This document shows, one piece after another, positions 17,096 to 25,213 of a stretch of DNA of 33,132 nucleotides. The notes beneath the pieces are model-generated. The model did no database searches and was not told the DNA's origin. It saw nothing but the letters and a program-made list of their open reading frames with translations. This stretch comes from Rhodoferax sp. (GTDB lineage: Bacteria > Pseudomonadota > Gammaproteobacteria > Burkholderiales > Burkholderiaceae_C). Every line of letters starts with the position of its first letter. The first letter of the stretch is position 1. The translations under genes were made by a program, and so were the position numbers. Location of the stretch: assembly GCF_028715765.1 (NCBI RefSeq), contig NZ_JAQURE010000037.1, forward strand, positions 1-33,132, given 5' to 3'.

Positions 17096-17446
17096 CTACT
17101 TCACTGCCAGCAACTCAACTTCGAATTTCAAGGTGGCATTGGGTGGTATGACGCCACCGGCACCGCGGGCACCATAGCCCAGCGCCGGGGGAATGATCAA
17201 CACACGAGTTCCACCGACGCGCATGCCTGCCACGCCTTCGTCCCAACCTTTGATGACCATGCCAGCACCCAAAGAAAAAACAAAAGGGTCGCGCCGATCT
17301 TTGCTGGAGTCAAATTTGCCACCTTGTTGACCGTCTTGGTAAAGCCAGCCGGTGTAATGAACAGTGACGCTTTGGCCTTTAGAGGCTAATTCGCCTTCGC
17401 CTACAAGGGTGTCTTCGTATGTGAGTCCAGATGCAGTTGTTGTCAT
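17096..17446 (-). CDS. FKBP-type peptidyl-prolyl cis-trans isomerase
   Basis: The 116-residue product is a single cytoplasmic FKBP domain. VTVHYTGWL, KFDSSKDRRDPFVFSLG, VIKGWDEGVAGM and the FKBP core ending IPPNATLKFEVELL are present. It assists folding by isomerising prolyl bonds, which fits its place next to grpE. I start at ATG 17446, 26 bases after the HxlR-like gene. The bases before that ATG are pyrimidine-rich (CTTCACCCC), with no Shine-Dalgarno, so translation may be coupled to the upstream gene or begin unusually; the frame is open further upstream into that gene. Confidence 0.92.
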   Translation of the reverse strand: MTTTASGLTYEDTLVGEGELASKGQSVTVHYTGWLYQDGQQGGKFDSSKDRRDPFVFSLGAGMVIKGWDEGVAGMRVGGTRVLIIPPALGYGARGAGGVIPPNATLKFEVELLAVK

Positions 17447-17472
17447 GGGGTGAAGGGAAGAGTTGGAAACAA

Positions 17473-17784
17473 TCAGGCGGATTTTTTGGCTTGGCTTGCT
17501 GCCCATTTGGTAGCAAAGGCAGACAAGTCACCCATGCGTTTGAGTAAATCTGCGCCCATGGGGGTGACGTGGTAACCGGTGTTGCCATGATCAAGCAGGC
17601 CAGCTTCGCGTAAATCTTTGAGACGGGTATTGAGGGTGTTGGGTGTGATTTTGCCTACGCTGTCTTGCAGCAAGCGAAACGTTTGTGGGTGACCGTCCTT
17701 CAACGCCCATAGCACACGTATGGCGTAGCGTGACTCCAGTAGACTCAACAACGAGCCAATAGCGACATTTTCTTTGGTACTCAT
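17473..17784 (-). CDS. HxlR-like winged-helix transcriptional regulator
   Basis: The 103-residue product is a single winged helix-turn-helix of HxlR type: SRYAIRVLWALKDG (helix 1-2), FRLLQDSVGKITPNTLNTRL (recognition helix) and LREAGLLDHGNTGYHVTPMG (wing). Members sense redox or small molecules, but this one lacks cysteine, so a thiol switch is excluded. AGGAGA lies nine bases before the ATG. The FKBP gene follows at 26 bases on the same strand and is the likely co-expressed partner. Its targets are unknown. Confidence 0.75.
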   Translation of the reverse strand: MSTKENVAIGSLLSLLESRYAIRVLWALKDGHPQTFRLLQDSVGKITPNTLNTRLKDLREAGLLDHGNTGYHVTPMGADLLKRMGDLSAFATKWAASQAKKSA

Positions 17785-18022
17785 GAACAGGTGTCTCCTA
17801 AAAAACTTGAAACTGGTGCTTGTAAATGGTTTGACGCTGCTTCACATCAGTCCACCAGCAAGCTCTACTATGACGTTGCAGACTATAAACCAAATTGATC
17901 TTGTGCTACATGTTTCATAGCTTCGAGTGTTAAAAAATCAATAAAAAAACTTGTGATGTGTTTGAGCTTCAAGTCTAAACTTGTTGCAGTATTCCATTTT
18001 CTTCCACTTCATACGTAACACC

Positions 18023-18310
18023 ATGGTGATCAATTTTGAACAAGTTCATAACTACTATGAACGACTTGTTTTTACGGCTGTTGCCAGTCAGGCCAGCATG
18101 CACCCTAACTACAGCGCAGATAACTTGGCAGATGTGGCCTGCGTCATGCTCAATCGTTTACCGGCTCGATACGTCCGTCATGATGTTGATTTGATGTTTT
18201 ACCTGACTGAGAAAGAGCGCTACCACATAGAAGAGTCTCTGACTGAGGCGCTTGCTTATGCATTTGAGTTTGTGGGTCAACGCATGGTCAAGCAAGACAA
18301 TGTGAACTAA
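18023..18310 (+). CDS. ComFB-like small protein
   Basis: The 95-residue product (start ATG 18023; an in-frame TTG at 17981 is an alternative) contains NYYERLVFTAV, then ADNLADVACVMLNRLPARYV followed by RHDVDLMFYL. That matches the pattern of late-competence ComFB proteins (an E-V motif, a D-V-x-x-x-x-LN-x-LP-x-RYV core). ComFB-family proteins have been reported as receptors for cyclic dinucleotides in other bacteria. The paired cysteines of Bacillus ComFB are absent here. It is a lone plus-strand gene between the hxlR-like gene and nrdR, and AT-richer than its neighbours. No clear ribosome site is visible. Confidence 0.7.
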   Translation: MVINFEQVHNYYERLVFTAVASQASMHPNYSADNLADVACVMLNRLPARYVRHDVDLMFYLTEKERYHIEESLTEALAYAFEFVGQRMVKQDNVN

Positions 18311-18329
18311 TTTTCATGCTTTGGGTTGT

Positions 18330-18779
18330 TTAGCGGCCCACTTCTTCGACCAGGGTTCTAAAGTCGTTCATGTCTTCAAAGCTGCGATAAACACTTGCAA
18401 ATCGGACGTAGGCAACTTTGTCTAGCTTCTTGAGCTCTTGCATCACGAGCTCACCAAGTTGTGCTGATGGAACCTCGCGTAACCCTAGGTTGAGCAACTT
18501 TTCTTCAATGCGCTCAATGGCCGCATCTACCTGCTCTGTGCTGACAGGGCGTTTGCGCAAGGCTAACTTCATTGAGGCAATCAACTTGCCTTTTTCATAC
18601 TCAATGCGCCTGCCGTCTTTTTTGACGATGGCAGGGAAATTGACATCAGGCCGCTCATAGGTTGTGAAGCGCTTGTCACATGACGCACAACGGCGGCGGC
18701 GGCGAATGAATCCCCCATCTTCAGAAACCCTGGTCTCCACCACTTGAGTATCAGGGTGACTGCAGTAGGGGCATTTCAT
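18330..18779 (-). CDS. nrdR: Transcriptional repressor NrdR
   Basis: NrdR represses ribonucleotide reductase genes according to ATP/dATP level. The 149-residue product has the expected length. It starts with a zinc ribbon (C3, C6, C31, C34; [20 protein letters not shown]), followed by an ATP-cone (about 49-139) including [15 protein letters not shown] and [10 protein letters not shown]. It lies 59 bases after glyA on the same strand, a pairing seen widely in proteobacteria and consistent with a nucleotide/one-carbon theme. Confidence 0.98.
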   Translation of the reverse strand: MKCPYCSHPDTQVVETRVSEDGGFIRRRRRCASCDKRFTTYERPDVNFPAIVKKDGRRIEYEKGKLIASMKLALRKRPVSTEQVDAAIERIEEKLLNLGLREVPSAQLGELVMQELKKLDKVAYVRFASVYRSFEDMNDFRTLVEEVGR

Positions 18780-18838
18780 GTTGACTTGTTCATGTTGTGG
18801 ATTCCGGCAGATTGCGCTTCATCCAGCCCCATAAAATT

Positions 18839-20083
18839 TCAACCATAAACGGGAAAACGTGTGGTCAAGGCGTGCACCTTGGCGCGCACCGTTGCAAGGT
18901 TGGCTTCATCATGAGGGTTGTCAAGTACGTCAGCAATGAGATGGGCAGTTTGGCGCGCTTCTTCGTCTTTGAAACCACGGGTGGTCATGGCAGGTGTGCC
19001 AACGCGCACGCCACTGGTGACCATGGGTTTTTCGGGGTCGTTGGGGATGGCGTTTTTATTGATGGTCATGTGGGCGCTGCCCAGCACAGCTTCGGCCTCT
19101 TTGCCTGTGATGTTTTTGGAACGTAGATCGACCAGCATCACATGGCTCTCAGTGCGGCCACTCACGATGCGAAGGCCGCGGCTTGTGAGGGTTTCTGCCA
19201 CGATACGGGCGTTTGTCACCACCTGTTGTTGATAAATTTTGAACTCAGGTTGCAATGCTTCTTTGAAGGCCACCGCTTTGGCTGCAATGACATGCATCAA
19301 TGGTCCACCTTGCAGACCAGGGAAGATGGCGCTGTTGATGGCTCGCTCGTACTGTGATTTCATCAAAATGATGCCGCCGCGTGGGCCGCGCAAACTTTTG
19401 TGTGTGGTGCTGGTCACAATGTCAGCGTAGGGTACTGGGTTAGGGTAAACACCTGCGGCCACCAGCCCGGCGTAATGCGCCATGTCAACCATGAAAATTG
19501 CACCGACATCTTTGGCAACTTTGGCAAATCTTTCAAAATCTATAGCTAAAGAGTAAGCACTGGCGCCAGCAATGATTAATTTAGGTTTGGATTCATACGC
19601 CTTGCGTTCCATCGCGTCGTAATCAATTGCTTCGTTGGCATCCAGACCATAGCTCACTACGTTAAACCACTTACCGCTCATGTTCAGAGGCATGCCATGG
19701 GTCAAGTGCCCACCTTCGGCCAAGCTCATGCCCATGATGGTGTCGCCGGGCTTTAAAAAAGCCAAAAAGACAGCTTCATTGGCTGACGCGCCGCAATGCG
19801 GTTGCACGTTCGCGGCTTCTGCCCCAAAGATTTTTTTGACACGGTCTATCGCCAGTTGCTCAGCAATGTCGACAAATTCACAACCCCCGTAGTAACGTTT
19901 GCCGGGGTAGCCTTCAGCGTATTTGTTGGTGAGTTGGGTGCCCTGTGCCGCCATGACGGCAGGTGATGCATAGTTTTCACTGGCGATCAGCTCAATATGG
20001 TCTTGTTGGCGCTGGTTTTCAGACTGAATTGCGGCAAAAAGTTCGGGGTCGGTTTGCTCGATGAGGATATTGCGGTCAAACAT
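18839..20083 (-). CDS. glyA: Serine hydroxymethyltransferase
   Basis: GlyA converts serine plus tetrahydrofolate to glycine and 5,10-methylene-tetrahydrofolate, with PLP. At 414 residues it has normal length. [37 protein letters not shown] and [20 protein letters not shown] are family-typical, and the PLP lysine sits in [23 protein letters not shown] precedes the ATG. It is upstream of nrdR in the same direction. Confidence 0.98.
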   Translation of the reverse strand: MFDRNILIEQTDPELFAAIQSENQRQQDHIELIASENYASPAVMAAQGTQLTNKYAEGYPGKRYYGGCEFVDIAEQLAIDRVKKIFGAEAANVQPHCGASANEAVFLAFLKPGDTIMGMSLAEGGHLTHGMPLNMSGKWFNVVSYGLDANEAIDYDAMERKAYESKPKLIIAGASAYSLAIDFERFAKVAKDVGAIFMVDMAHYAGLVAAGVYPNPVPYADIVTSTTHKSLRGPRGGIILMKSQYERAINSAIFPGLQGGPLMHVIAAKAVAFKEALQPEFKIYQQQVVTNARIVAETLTSRGLRIVSGRTESHVMLVDLRSKNITGKEAEAVLGSAHMTINKNAIPNDPEKPMVTSGVRVGTPAMTTRGFKDEEARQTAHLIADVLDNPHDEANLATVRAKVHALTTRFPVYG

Positions 20084-20182
20084 ATGGGTTCCTTAATGAC
20101 GATCGGCTAAGTGGTTAAGGTGCCCAGGCGAACGGCTGAACACAAATCTAGGTCAGAGTTTGTGGCACGCTCCCTTGTGGTG

Positions 20183-20214
20183 AACCACTTTGGCACCTCA
20201 CTCAAAGAGTGGTT
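20183..20214. other. Hairpin in the glyA leader region
   Basis: AACCACTTTG (20183-20192) and CAAAGAGTGGTT (20203-20214) pair with a two-base bulge. There is no T run on either side, so it is not an ordinary terminator. It is in the 175-base gap between the lytic transglycosylase stop and the glyA start and may be leader structure for glyA. Confidence 0.35.
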
Positions 20215-20258
20215 TGCCTATCGCCAGTCGCGTAACTATTTGATTTTAACTGAGGCGG

Positions 20259-21128
20259 TTATTGCAGAGCCAACACATCTTCGTTGTTGGTTATTGCACC
20301 TTGAATCGACAAGTTGGAAGTTGGAGCCACGTCTTTTTCCGGTTGCGTGCTGAGTGGTTGAACTTTCACAGTGGTATTCGATGCGGTGTTGATGATTTCC
20401 CACGTCGGAATCTGTTTTCCTTGACCAACCCATTGCAATTTGGCTTGCTCGGCCAAGACCTTGGCTGCATAACCGCCATCATCATCTAAATTGGCTGCCC
20501 CTACATAATATTTAAGCCCGCCTTCTACAGACCCAGCAGAGCTGATGCAATCTTTGAGCACTTTAATGCCCACACTTAAATTAGCCAAAGGGTCAAAGGC
20601 GGCAAATTTGCCGCCAAAACTTTGGTATTTGTCGCTGTGGATTTGTGTCATGACTTGCATCAAACCCTGAGCACCCACATGGCTTTGTGCAAATGGATTG
20701 AAGCCGGATTCAATGGCCACTACTGCCAAGATCAAGGTGGGTTCGAGTTTGACACGCTGACCAATGTCATACGCCTCGGCCACAATGGCACTGACAGGTT
20801 CTGGTGCCACGCTGTATTTTTTACTTAACCAGGCAGCCATCGCTGCTTGTTGTTTGGGAAGTTCTTTGGGGTCGGTTGCTGTGGCACGGTCACTGGCGAG
20901 CAGGTCACTGACCAAGCCCGTGACTTCAAATTGACGAGCCTGCAACCAACTGAAAAGTTGAATTTCCCCAAGCTGGCGAAGTTCAGGCCGTGCGATAAGG
21001 GTCACTGCGGCAAACAAAACAACCAAGCCAATCAAAGCAAAGCTGTTGTGTGTGATTTCCATAAAGCCTTTGGTGAGGGCGGCCGCAAAGCGCCTTGGGC
21101 TGAGAGTCATGTTTGTAGATGCTGACAT
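20259..21128 (-). CDS. Membrane-anchored lytic transglycosylase (SLT domain)
   Basis: The 289-residue product has one membrane helix near residues 27-46 and a soluble-lytic-transglycosylase domain from about 120. The catalytic region AIESGFNPFAQS (E140) is followed by GAQGLMQVM, both classic for family 1 SLT/MltC-type enzymes, and YVGAANLDDDGGYAAKV is the usual distal motif. The C-terminal 60 residues are low-complexity. It would cut peptidoglycan from the outer face of the inner membrane. It is upstream of glyA on the same strand but 175 bases away. It is distinct from the MltB-like protein at the left edge. Confidence 0.88.
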   Translation of the reverse strand: MSASTNMTLSPRRFAAALTKGFMEITHNSFALIGLVVLFAAVTLIARPELRQLGEIQLFSWLQARQFEVTGLVSDLLASDRATATDPKELPKQQAAMAAWLSKKYSVAPEPVSAIVAEAYDIGQRVKLEPTLILAVVAIESGFNPFAQSHVGAQGLMQVMTQIHSDKYQSFGGKFAAFDPLANLSVGIKVLKDCISSAGSVEGGLKYYVGAANLDDDGGYAAKVLAEQAKLQWVGQGKQIPTWEIINTASNTTVKVQPLSTQPEKDVAPTSNLSIQGAITNNEDVLALQ

Positions 21129-21384
21129 AGCTTCTCCTTCTTGTGCTGCGTTCTGGTCAGATCATTCGCATTAAGAATGAGCACGCCAGATCGCGCTTAG
21201 GTTGGTACGCTATCAATATCCTGCTTAAATTTGCTCCAGTGAATGCAGTGATTTGATGTTGCCGATGTGGCAGCGAGTTAAGGGTAATCCCTGACGTTCG
21301 TCAAGATTGGCGGATTCTAGGTGGCTTATATATACCAAGTCAACCATATAAAAAAGCTTATTTATATAATTAAACTATTAAGCA
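21129..21384. other. Gene-free AT-rich gap before the IS remnant
   Basis: This is the left part of the only gap over 300 bases (21129-21572). It should hold the lytic transglycosylase promoter, but I find no convincing -35/-10 pair for it. The part from 21325 to 21380 is much richer in A and T than the surroundings, with TATATA and TATAAT (21365-21370) strings just before the transposase remnant. Confidence 0.5.
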
Positions 21385-21516
21385 ATGGCCTGGCTCAACT
21401 TTTACAATCGCACAAAGTTGCGCTTAACCTTGGGCTATTTCAGCCCAATGACGTTTGAGCAACGCTGGACATCGACCCAGTCCCAAGACAGTAAGCCTGC
21501 TGAATGGGAAGCTTAG
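21385..21516 (+). pseudogene. IS3-family transposase (OrfB) C-terminal remnant
   Basis: The open stretch reads MAWLNFYNRTKLRLTLGYFS then PMTFEQRW and stops at 21516 (43 codons). The FYN-R-x-LGY-x-SP-x-x-FE pattern is the end of the integrase domain of IS3-group OrfB, where the usual form is FYN-x-x-R-x-H-S-x-LGY-x-SP-x-x-FE. Everything before it is missing, including the DDE residues, and the His-Ser of the motif has changed, so it is an old, inactive fragment. No ribosome site precedes it. Confidence 0.8.
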
Positions 21517-21520
21517 GGAG

Positions 21521-21539
21521 TCCGGAAAACAGGAGTCCA
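21521..21539. mobile_element. Probable right end of an IS3-type element (remnant)
   Basis: Immediately after the transposase stop, TCCGGAAAACAGGAGTCCA resembles the terminal inverted repeat of IS3-group elements, which commonly lies a few bases past the orfB stop. No matching left end is present in the gap, so only the right side survives. Confidence 0.5.
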
Positions 21540-21572
21540 AATCAATTTGGCTCCAACACATTGCATCAATAC

Positions 21573-22634
21573 ATGAAAAAAATTCAATTAGGTTTAAGTG
21601 ACTTGCGTGTCACGCCAGTTTGTTTGGGCACCATGACCTTTGGTGAACAGGTTGATGAGGTTCAAGCTTTCGATATTTTGGATTGCTCGTTGGAGCGGGG
21701 CGTGAACTTTATCGACACGGCCGAGATGTATGCCGTGCCGCCACGCGCGGAAACTTTCAACGTCACTGAGAAAATCATTGGGAACTGGCTTTCAAAACGA
21801 CCTGCTGCACGAGAAAAATTGGTACTGGCTACCAAAGTGGCAGGGCCCTCACGCAGCATGCCTTGGATTCGGTCTGGGAGCTCCGATCTCACTGGTGCAG
21901 ACATTCAGGCGGCTTGTGAAGGCAGCTTGAAACGGCTCAAGACTGATGTGATTGATCTCTATCAAATTCACTGGCCTGTTCGCAGTGTGCCCGCCTTTGG
22001 TGGCATTTACTACCAGCCCACGGCGGAGCAGGGCACATTGCCTCACGCCCAACTGGAAGCTTTGGGTCAATTGGTACGAGCGGGCAAGGTGCGTGCGGTA
22101 GGGCTCTCTAACGAAACACCTTATGGGGTGCACGAATTTGTTCGCTTGGCTGAACAATATGGTTTGCCACGTGTAGCAACGGTGCAGAACCCCTACTGTC
22201 TACTGAATCGCTCTGTTGAGAATGGCTTAGATGAGACCATGCACCGGTTACAAGTTTCTTTACTGGCCTATTCCCCGCTTGCTTTTGGTTTGCTCACTGG
22301 CAAATACGATGAACAGGGGTTGACGGGGGCAGATGTTTCTGAGCAAGCCCGGTTGAAAAAGTTTGAATCTTCGCGCAAGCAGCGCTGGGGTCGCCCTGAA
22401 GCCTTGGTGGCTGCCAAACGTTACAACGCATTGGCTTGTCAACATGGTTTGACACCTATACAAATGGCACTGGCGTTTTGCTACACCAAGTGGCAGGTGG
22501 CCAGCACCATCATTGGAGTCACCTCCGTTGCCCAACTGAATCAATGCCTGGATGCCTGGGGCACCACGCTTGCCCCTGATTTACTCAAAGCCATCGACGC
22601 CATTCGCTGGGAAATGCGTGATCCGGCGCAGTGA
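21573..22634 (+). CDS. tas: Aldo/keto reductase, Tas-like
   Basis: The 353-residue NADPH-dependent oxidoreductase has the four catalytic positions D48, Y53 (FIDTAEMYAVPPRAET), K88 (LATKVAGPSR) and H133 (YQIHWPVR). It also has VGLSNETPYGV and QNPYCLLNRSVENGL, which follow the E. coli Tas protein closely; Tas is about 346 residues and was found as a suppressor of tyrosine auxotrophy. The true substrate is unknown. The ATG at 21573 lacks a Shine-Dalgarno and lies 33 bases after the IS3 remnant, so the native upstream region may have been replaced by the insertion. Confidence 0.9.
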   Translation: MKKIQLGLSDLRVTPVCLGTMTFGEQVDEVQAFDILDCSLERGVNFIDTAEMYAVPPRAETFNVTEKIIGNWLSKRPAAREKLVLATKVAGPSRSMPWIRSGSSDLTGADIQAACEGSLKRLKTDVIDLYQIHWPVRSVPAFGGIYYQPTAEQGTLPHAQLEALGQLVRAGKVRAVGLSNETPYGVHEFVRLAEQYGLPRVATVQNPYCLLNRSVENGLDETMHRLQVSLLAYSPLAFGLLTGKYDEQGLTGADVSEQARLKKFESSRKQRWGRPEALVAAKRYNALACQHGLTPIQMALAFCYTKWQVASTIIGVTSVAQLNQCLDAWGTTLAPDLLKAIDAIRWEMRDPAQ

Positions 22635-22779
22635 AGTCGCACGGATTTAAGACGTCTGTACCGTGAAAATTTACGAAAGTGTCTCTGTTGAGTCTGTGAC
22701 ACAGATGCTGCAAGTGTGCAGAAACTTGCCTTGCTATAAACATTATTTCGCTCACCACGCTGGGCATTGAGGAGTTGGT

Positions 22780-23520
22780 ATGGATTTCATGCAGAGTTTG
22801 TTGCCGGTTATAGCGCTCTTGGCGGCTTATGTGGTGGGTTCGTTGTCGTTCGCGGTCATTGTCAGTCGGCTCATGGGGTTGAGCGATCCCCGCACGTTTG
22901 GCAGTAAAAACCCTGGCGCAACCAACGTGTTGCGCTCTGGCAGCAAGGCTGCGGCGATTCTGACTTTGTTGCTGGATGCGGCCAAAGGCTGGTTGCCAGT
23001 GGTGTTGGTGAAATGGTATGGGCAGCCGTACGGTCTGGGTGATGGCACGGTGGCCTTGGTTGGACTGGCGGCATTTCTGGGGCATGTATTCCCGGTATTT
23101 TTCAAGTTTGCCGGTGGCAAGGGGGTTGCGACGGCTTTGGGCGTGCTGCTGGGTGTGAGTGCCTGGTTGGGGGTAGCGACAGCGTTGCTCTGGTTGCTGT
23201 TGGCAGTGGTTTTTCGTTATTCGTCTTTGGCCTCCATCATGGCAGCGGTGCTGGCACCGGTGCTGTATGTGCTGGGCGATGGCAGTTTTTGGTATTTGAA
23301 CAAAAGTATCACTTTGGCGATCACTGTGATGGCTGCATTTTTGATGTACCGGCACGCTGAAAACATCCAACGACTGATCAAAGGCACCGAGTCAAAATTG
23401 GGCAAAAAATCGGCACCCTCAGCAGGACACCAGTTGCATTCACACGGCGCTGCCAAACACGGACATCGTCATCCGCCTGCTGTCAATGAGACCAACCTCA
23501 TTCAAAAGGACACGCTGTGA
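22780..23520 (+). CDS. plsY: Glycerol-3-phosphate acyltransferase PlsY
   Basis: PlsY transfers an acyl group from acyl-phosphate to glycerol-3-phosphate, the first step of phospholipid synthesis, in the inner membrane. The three conserved blocks are present: GSLSFAVIVSRL, then SKNPGATNVLR near residues 42-52, and FAGGKGVAT near 110-118. Several membrane helices follow. At 246 residues it is about 40 longer than most PlsY proteins: after RHAENIQRLIKGTE (191-204) comes a tail rich in His (GHQLHSHGAAKHGHRH). GAGGAG precedes the ATG. The stop overlaps the start of the next gene (GTGA), so the two are coupled. Confidence 0.95.
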   Translation: MDFMQSLLPVIALLAAYVVGSLSFAVIVSRLMGLSDPRTFGSKNPGATNVLRSGSKAAAILTLLLDAAKGWLPVVLVKWYGQPYGLGDGTVALVGLAAFLGHVFPVFFKFAGGKGVATALGVLLGVSAWLGVATALLWLLLAVVFRYSSLASIMAAVLAPVLYVLGDGSFWYLNKSITLAITVMAAFLMYRHAENIQRLIKGTESKLGKKSAPSAGHQLHSHGAAKHGHRHPPAVNETNLIQKDTL

Positions 23521-24221
23521 AACTTTGTATTTTGGAAAACGACACGCTTGACCCGGCTGTAGAGGCCACTTACACAGGTTATGGGAGCATGTTCAAACGG
23601 CTGCTGCAACAAGCCGGGGCAACGGGCGAGTTTGAAATTTTCAACACCACGCGTGGCGAGTATCCTGCATCTTTCGATCATTACGATGCCATTCTCCTGA
23701 CTGGCAGCAAAGCCGACTCTTTTTCCCAAGAGCCTTGGGTGCTGGCGCTCAAAGACAAGGTCATGGGGTTGTTGAAGGAAAAGAAAAAACTCATTGGCGT
23801 GTGCTTTGGTCATCAGCTGATTGCTTTGTGTTTAGGGGCCAAGGTTGGGCGGGCGCCCAATGGCTGGGGTGCTGGCCGAATGCAGTATGAATGGACTGTG
23901 CCAGATTTTTCACAAGCCAATGGACGCACTGAAGTGGCTTTGTTGGCCAGTCACCAAGATCAGGTGTTTGAACTACCCCAAGGCACTCAGTTGCTCGCGA
24001 CCAGTACATTTTGTCCTGTGGCAGCGTTCGGGGTGGAGGGACAGCTGTTTTGTATTCAGCCGCATCCTGAGTTTGTTGAAGACTACAGCGCCTACATTTT
24101 GAACAAACGCCGAGCGTTGTTTGGTGAAGAAAAATACCACGCCTTCACCAAGAGCCTGAGCCAAGGCCATGATGGCTTGGCTGTGGCACGCATGATGGTG
24201 GCGTTCATCAATGGCAAGTGA
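23517..24221 (+). CDS. Class I glutamine amidotransferase-like protein
   Basis: The 234-residue product is a free-standing GATase1 domain with the nucleophile C96 in GVCFGHQ and the His-Glu pair H183/E185 in QPHPEF, so the triad is intact. Such free-standing domains (often labelled GMP synthase-like) hydrolyse glutamine or gamma-glutamyl compounds; the partner or substrate is unknown. The start is a GTG at 23517 that overlaps the plsY stop, with AAAGGA seven bases upstream. It ends 23 bases from the convergent HugZ-like gene. Confidence 0.85.
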   Translation: MKLCILENDTLDPAVEATYTGYGSMFKRLLQQAGATGEFEIFNTTRGEYPASFDHYDAILLTGSKADSFSQEPWVLALKDKVMGLLKEKKKLIGVCFGHQLIALCLGAKVGRAPNGWGAGRMQYEWTVPDFSQANGRTEVALLASHQDQVFELPQGTQLLATSTFCPVAAFGVEGQLFCIQPHPEFVEDYSAYILNKRRALFGEEKYHAFTKSLSQGHDGLAVARMMVAFINGK

Positions 24222-24244
24222 TTCCGGGATGCCAGGGACTTGCC

Positions 24245-24736
24245 TCACGGCAGGCGCAGTAAACGAACGATGTCTTCAGTTTCAAGGGGTCTGGCACTGC
24301 CAAAGCCTGCCACGTGCCGCGCACAAGAAGGAAAAAAGGCCATGAAACTGAAGTCACCTAACTGCATCATGGGCTCAGCCTCAGGAAAACGTTCCAAATA
24401 GACTTGCTGCGCAGCAACCCAACTTGAACTGTCAGGCAGCAGCCGCTTAATGGTACCGTCGATGGATACGCGAGGCAGCGCATGCACGGGTTCATCTGAC
24501 CGCTCGGGTTGCATGACCATCACGGACACCTCTGGATGACTCAACATGTTTCGAGTGTGAGGTGCCAGCAGACTGACGTGCATGATCAGACAGCCAGCAG
24601 CCGGCTCAATGGCGTAAGGCACCATGGAGACAAAAGGCTCGCCATGGACGCCCAGCGTGCCCAAGCTGGCTATGCGTTGGGTGTGAAGCAGACCTCGGAG
24701 TGCTTGGTTCAAACGGGATTCATGAGGCGTTGACAT
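24245..24736 (-). CDS. Pyridoxamine 5'-phosphate oxidase-like / HugZ-family protein
   Basis: The 163-residue product has the split-barrel flavin-binding pattern of PPOX/HugZ proteins: LLHTQRIASLGTLGVHGEPF near residues 16-35, PYAIEPAAGCLIMHVSLLAPH, TRNMLSHPEVSVMV, and RVSIDGTIKRL. HugZ members bind heme and degrade it for iron. This one lacks the extra C-terminal domain (DUF2470) of full-length HugZ, so the function may be different. It is the last gene of the minus-strand run. Confidence 0.75.
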   Translation of the reverse strand: MSTPHESRLNQALRGLLHTQRIASLGTLGVHGEPFVSMVPYAIEPAAGCLIMHVSLLAPHTRNMLSHPEVSVMVMQPERSDEPVHALPRVSIDGTIKRLLPDSSSWVAAQQVYLERFPEAEPMMQLGDFSFMAFFPSCARHVAGFGSARPLETEDIVRLLRLP

Positions 24737-24819
24737 CAGATCAGTTCAATCGTTGCTTAAAAAATAGGCGGCACGCGCAGCGGTAAGGCTGGCGCGGCTT
24801 GCAGCGTTTGTGAACAAGC

Positions 24820-24828
24820 TTATCCACA
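24820..24828 (+). other. Isolated DnaA-box-like 9-mer
   Basis: TTATCCACA is the exact consensus DnaA box. A second, degenerate ACCCACA copy lies nearby (24835-24841). It is in the 146-base gap between two minus-strand genes with no other origin features. Confidence 0.3.
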
Positions 24829-24882
24829 GGCTAACCCACAGAACTCAGAGGAAAGTGGGTCTGAAAAACCATTGCCTCAATC

Positions 24883-25152
24883 TCATTGAGAGCGCTGCGG
24901 GGCAGAGGGTGAATCAAATTCATAGGAGACTTCCTCGCTATCGACCATGTCCAGGAATTCGTTCAATTGGGTTTCATCTTCCGTACTGACCCAGGTGTCC
25001 TCGGGGTCAGTGGCAAACAAAGGCTCAATGGCCAAGTCGAGAAATTGACCATTGGGTAATTTCAGCACGGGAGTGCCTTCGGAGGTTTCAACCAGTTCCC
25101 ATTGAGCGGGAACAGTCATTTCAAGTTTCAGTGTGACGAAGAGTTTTTTCAT
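24883..25152 (-). CDS. Small acidic protein of unknown function
   Basis: I do not recognise this 89-residue product. It starts MKKLFVTLKLEMTVPAQWEL, has a likely beta-rich first half (PVLKLPNGQFLDLAIEPLF), and a strongly acidic second half (DPEDTWVSTEDETQLNEFLD and further Asp/Glu), with no signal peptide or membrane helix. Codon use and G+C look like its neighbours, and it sits between the nitroreductase and the HugZ-like gene on the same strand, 61 bases after the former. The ATG at 25152 has no evident Shine-Dalgarno; a TTG 27 bases upstream is an alternative. Confidence 0.65.
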   Translation of the reverse strand: MKKLFVTLKLEMTVPAQWELVETSEGTPVLKLPNGQFLDLAIEPLFATDPEDTWVSTEDETQLNEFLDMVDSEEVSYEFDSPSAPQRSQ

Positions 25153-25213
25153 GGTGTGTTTGGGGCAAGTGGTGGGCAAGGTGCTTAGGCTGCGCCTGGG
25201 GAAGCTTGGGCAA

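Noticed and set aside
17785..18022. Search for a regulatory RNA or tRNA in the gap before the ComFB-like gene
   Set aside because: The gap is AT-rich but I found no tRNA cloverleaf and no stable nested pairing.
19534..19566. CAAAATCTATAGCT inside glyA, similar to the left border of the interspersed repeat
   Set aside because: The GCTA-N10 box is missing and the next GCGC lies 14-15 bases away, not 19; the sequence is explained by the conserved GlyA segment AYSLAIDF.
22640..22670. CACGG...CCGTG hairpin after the tas-like gene as a terminator
   Set aside because: A five-base stem with a long loop and no T run is too weak.
24820..24841. DnaA box TTATCCACA as a sign of a replication origin
   Set aside because: Only one exact box, no AT-rich unwinding region, and no dnaA/dnaN or plasmid replication genes nearby.
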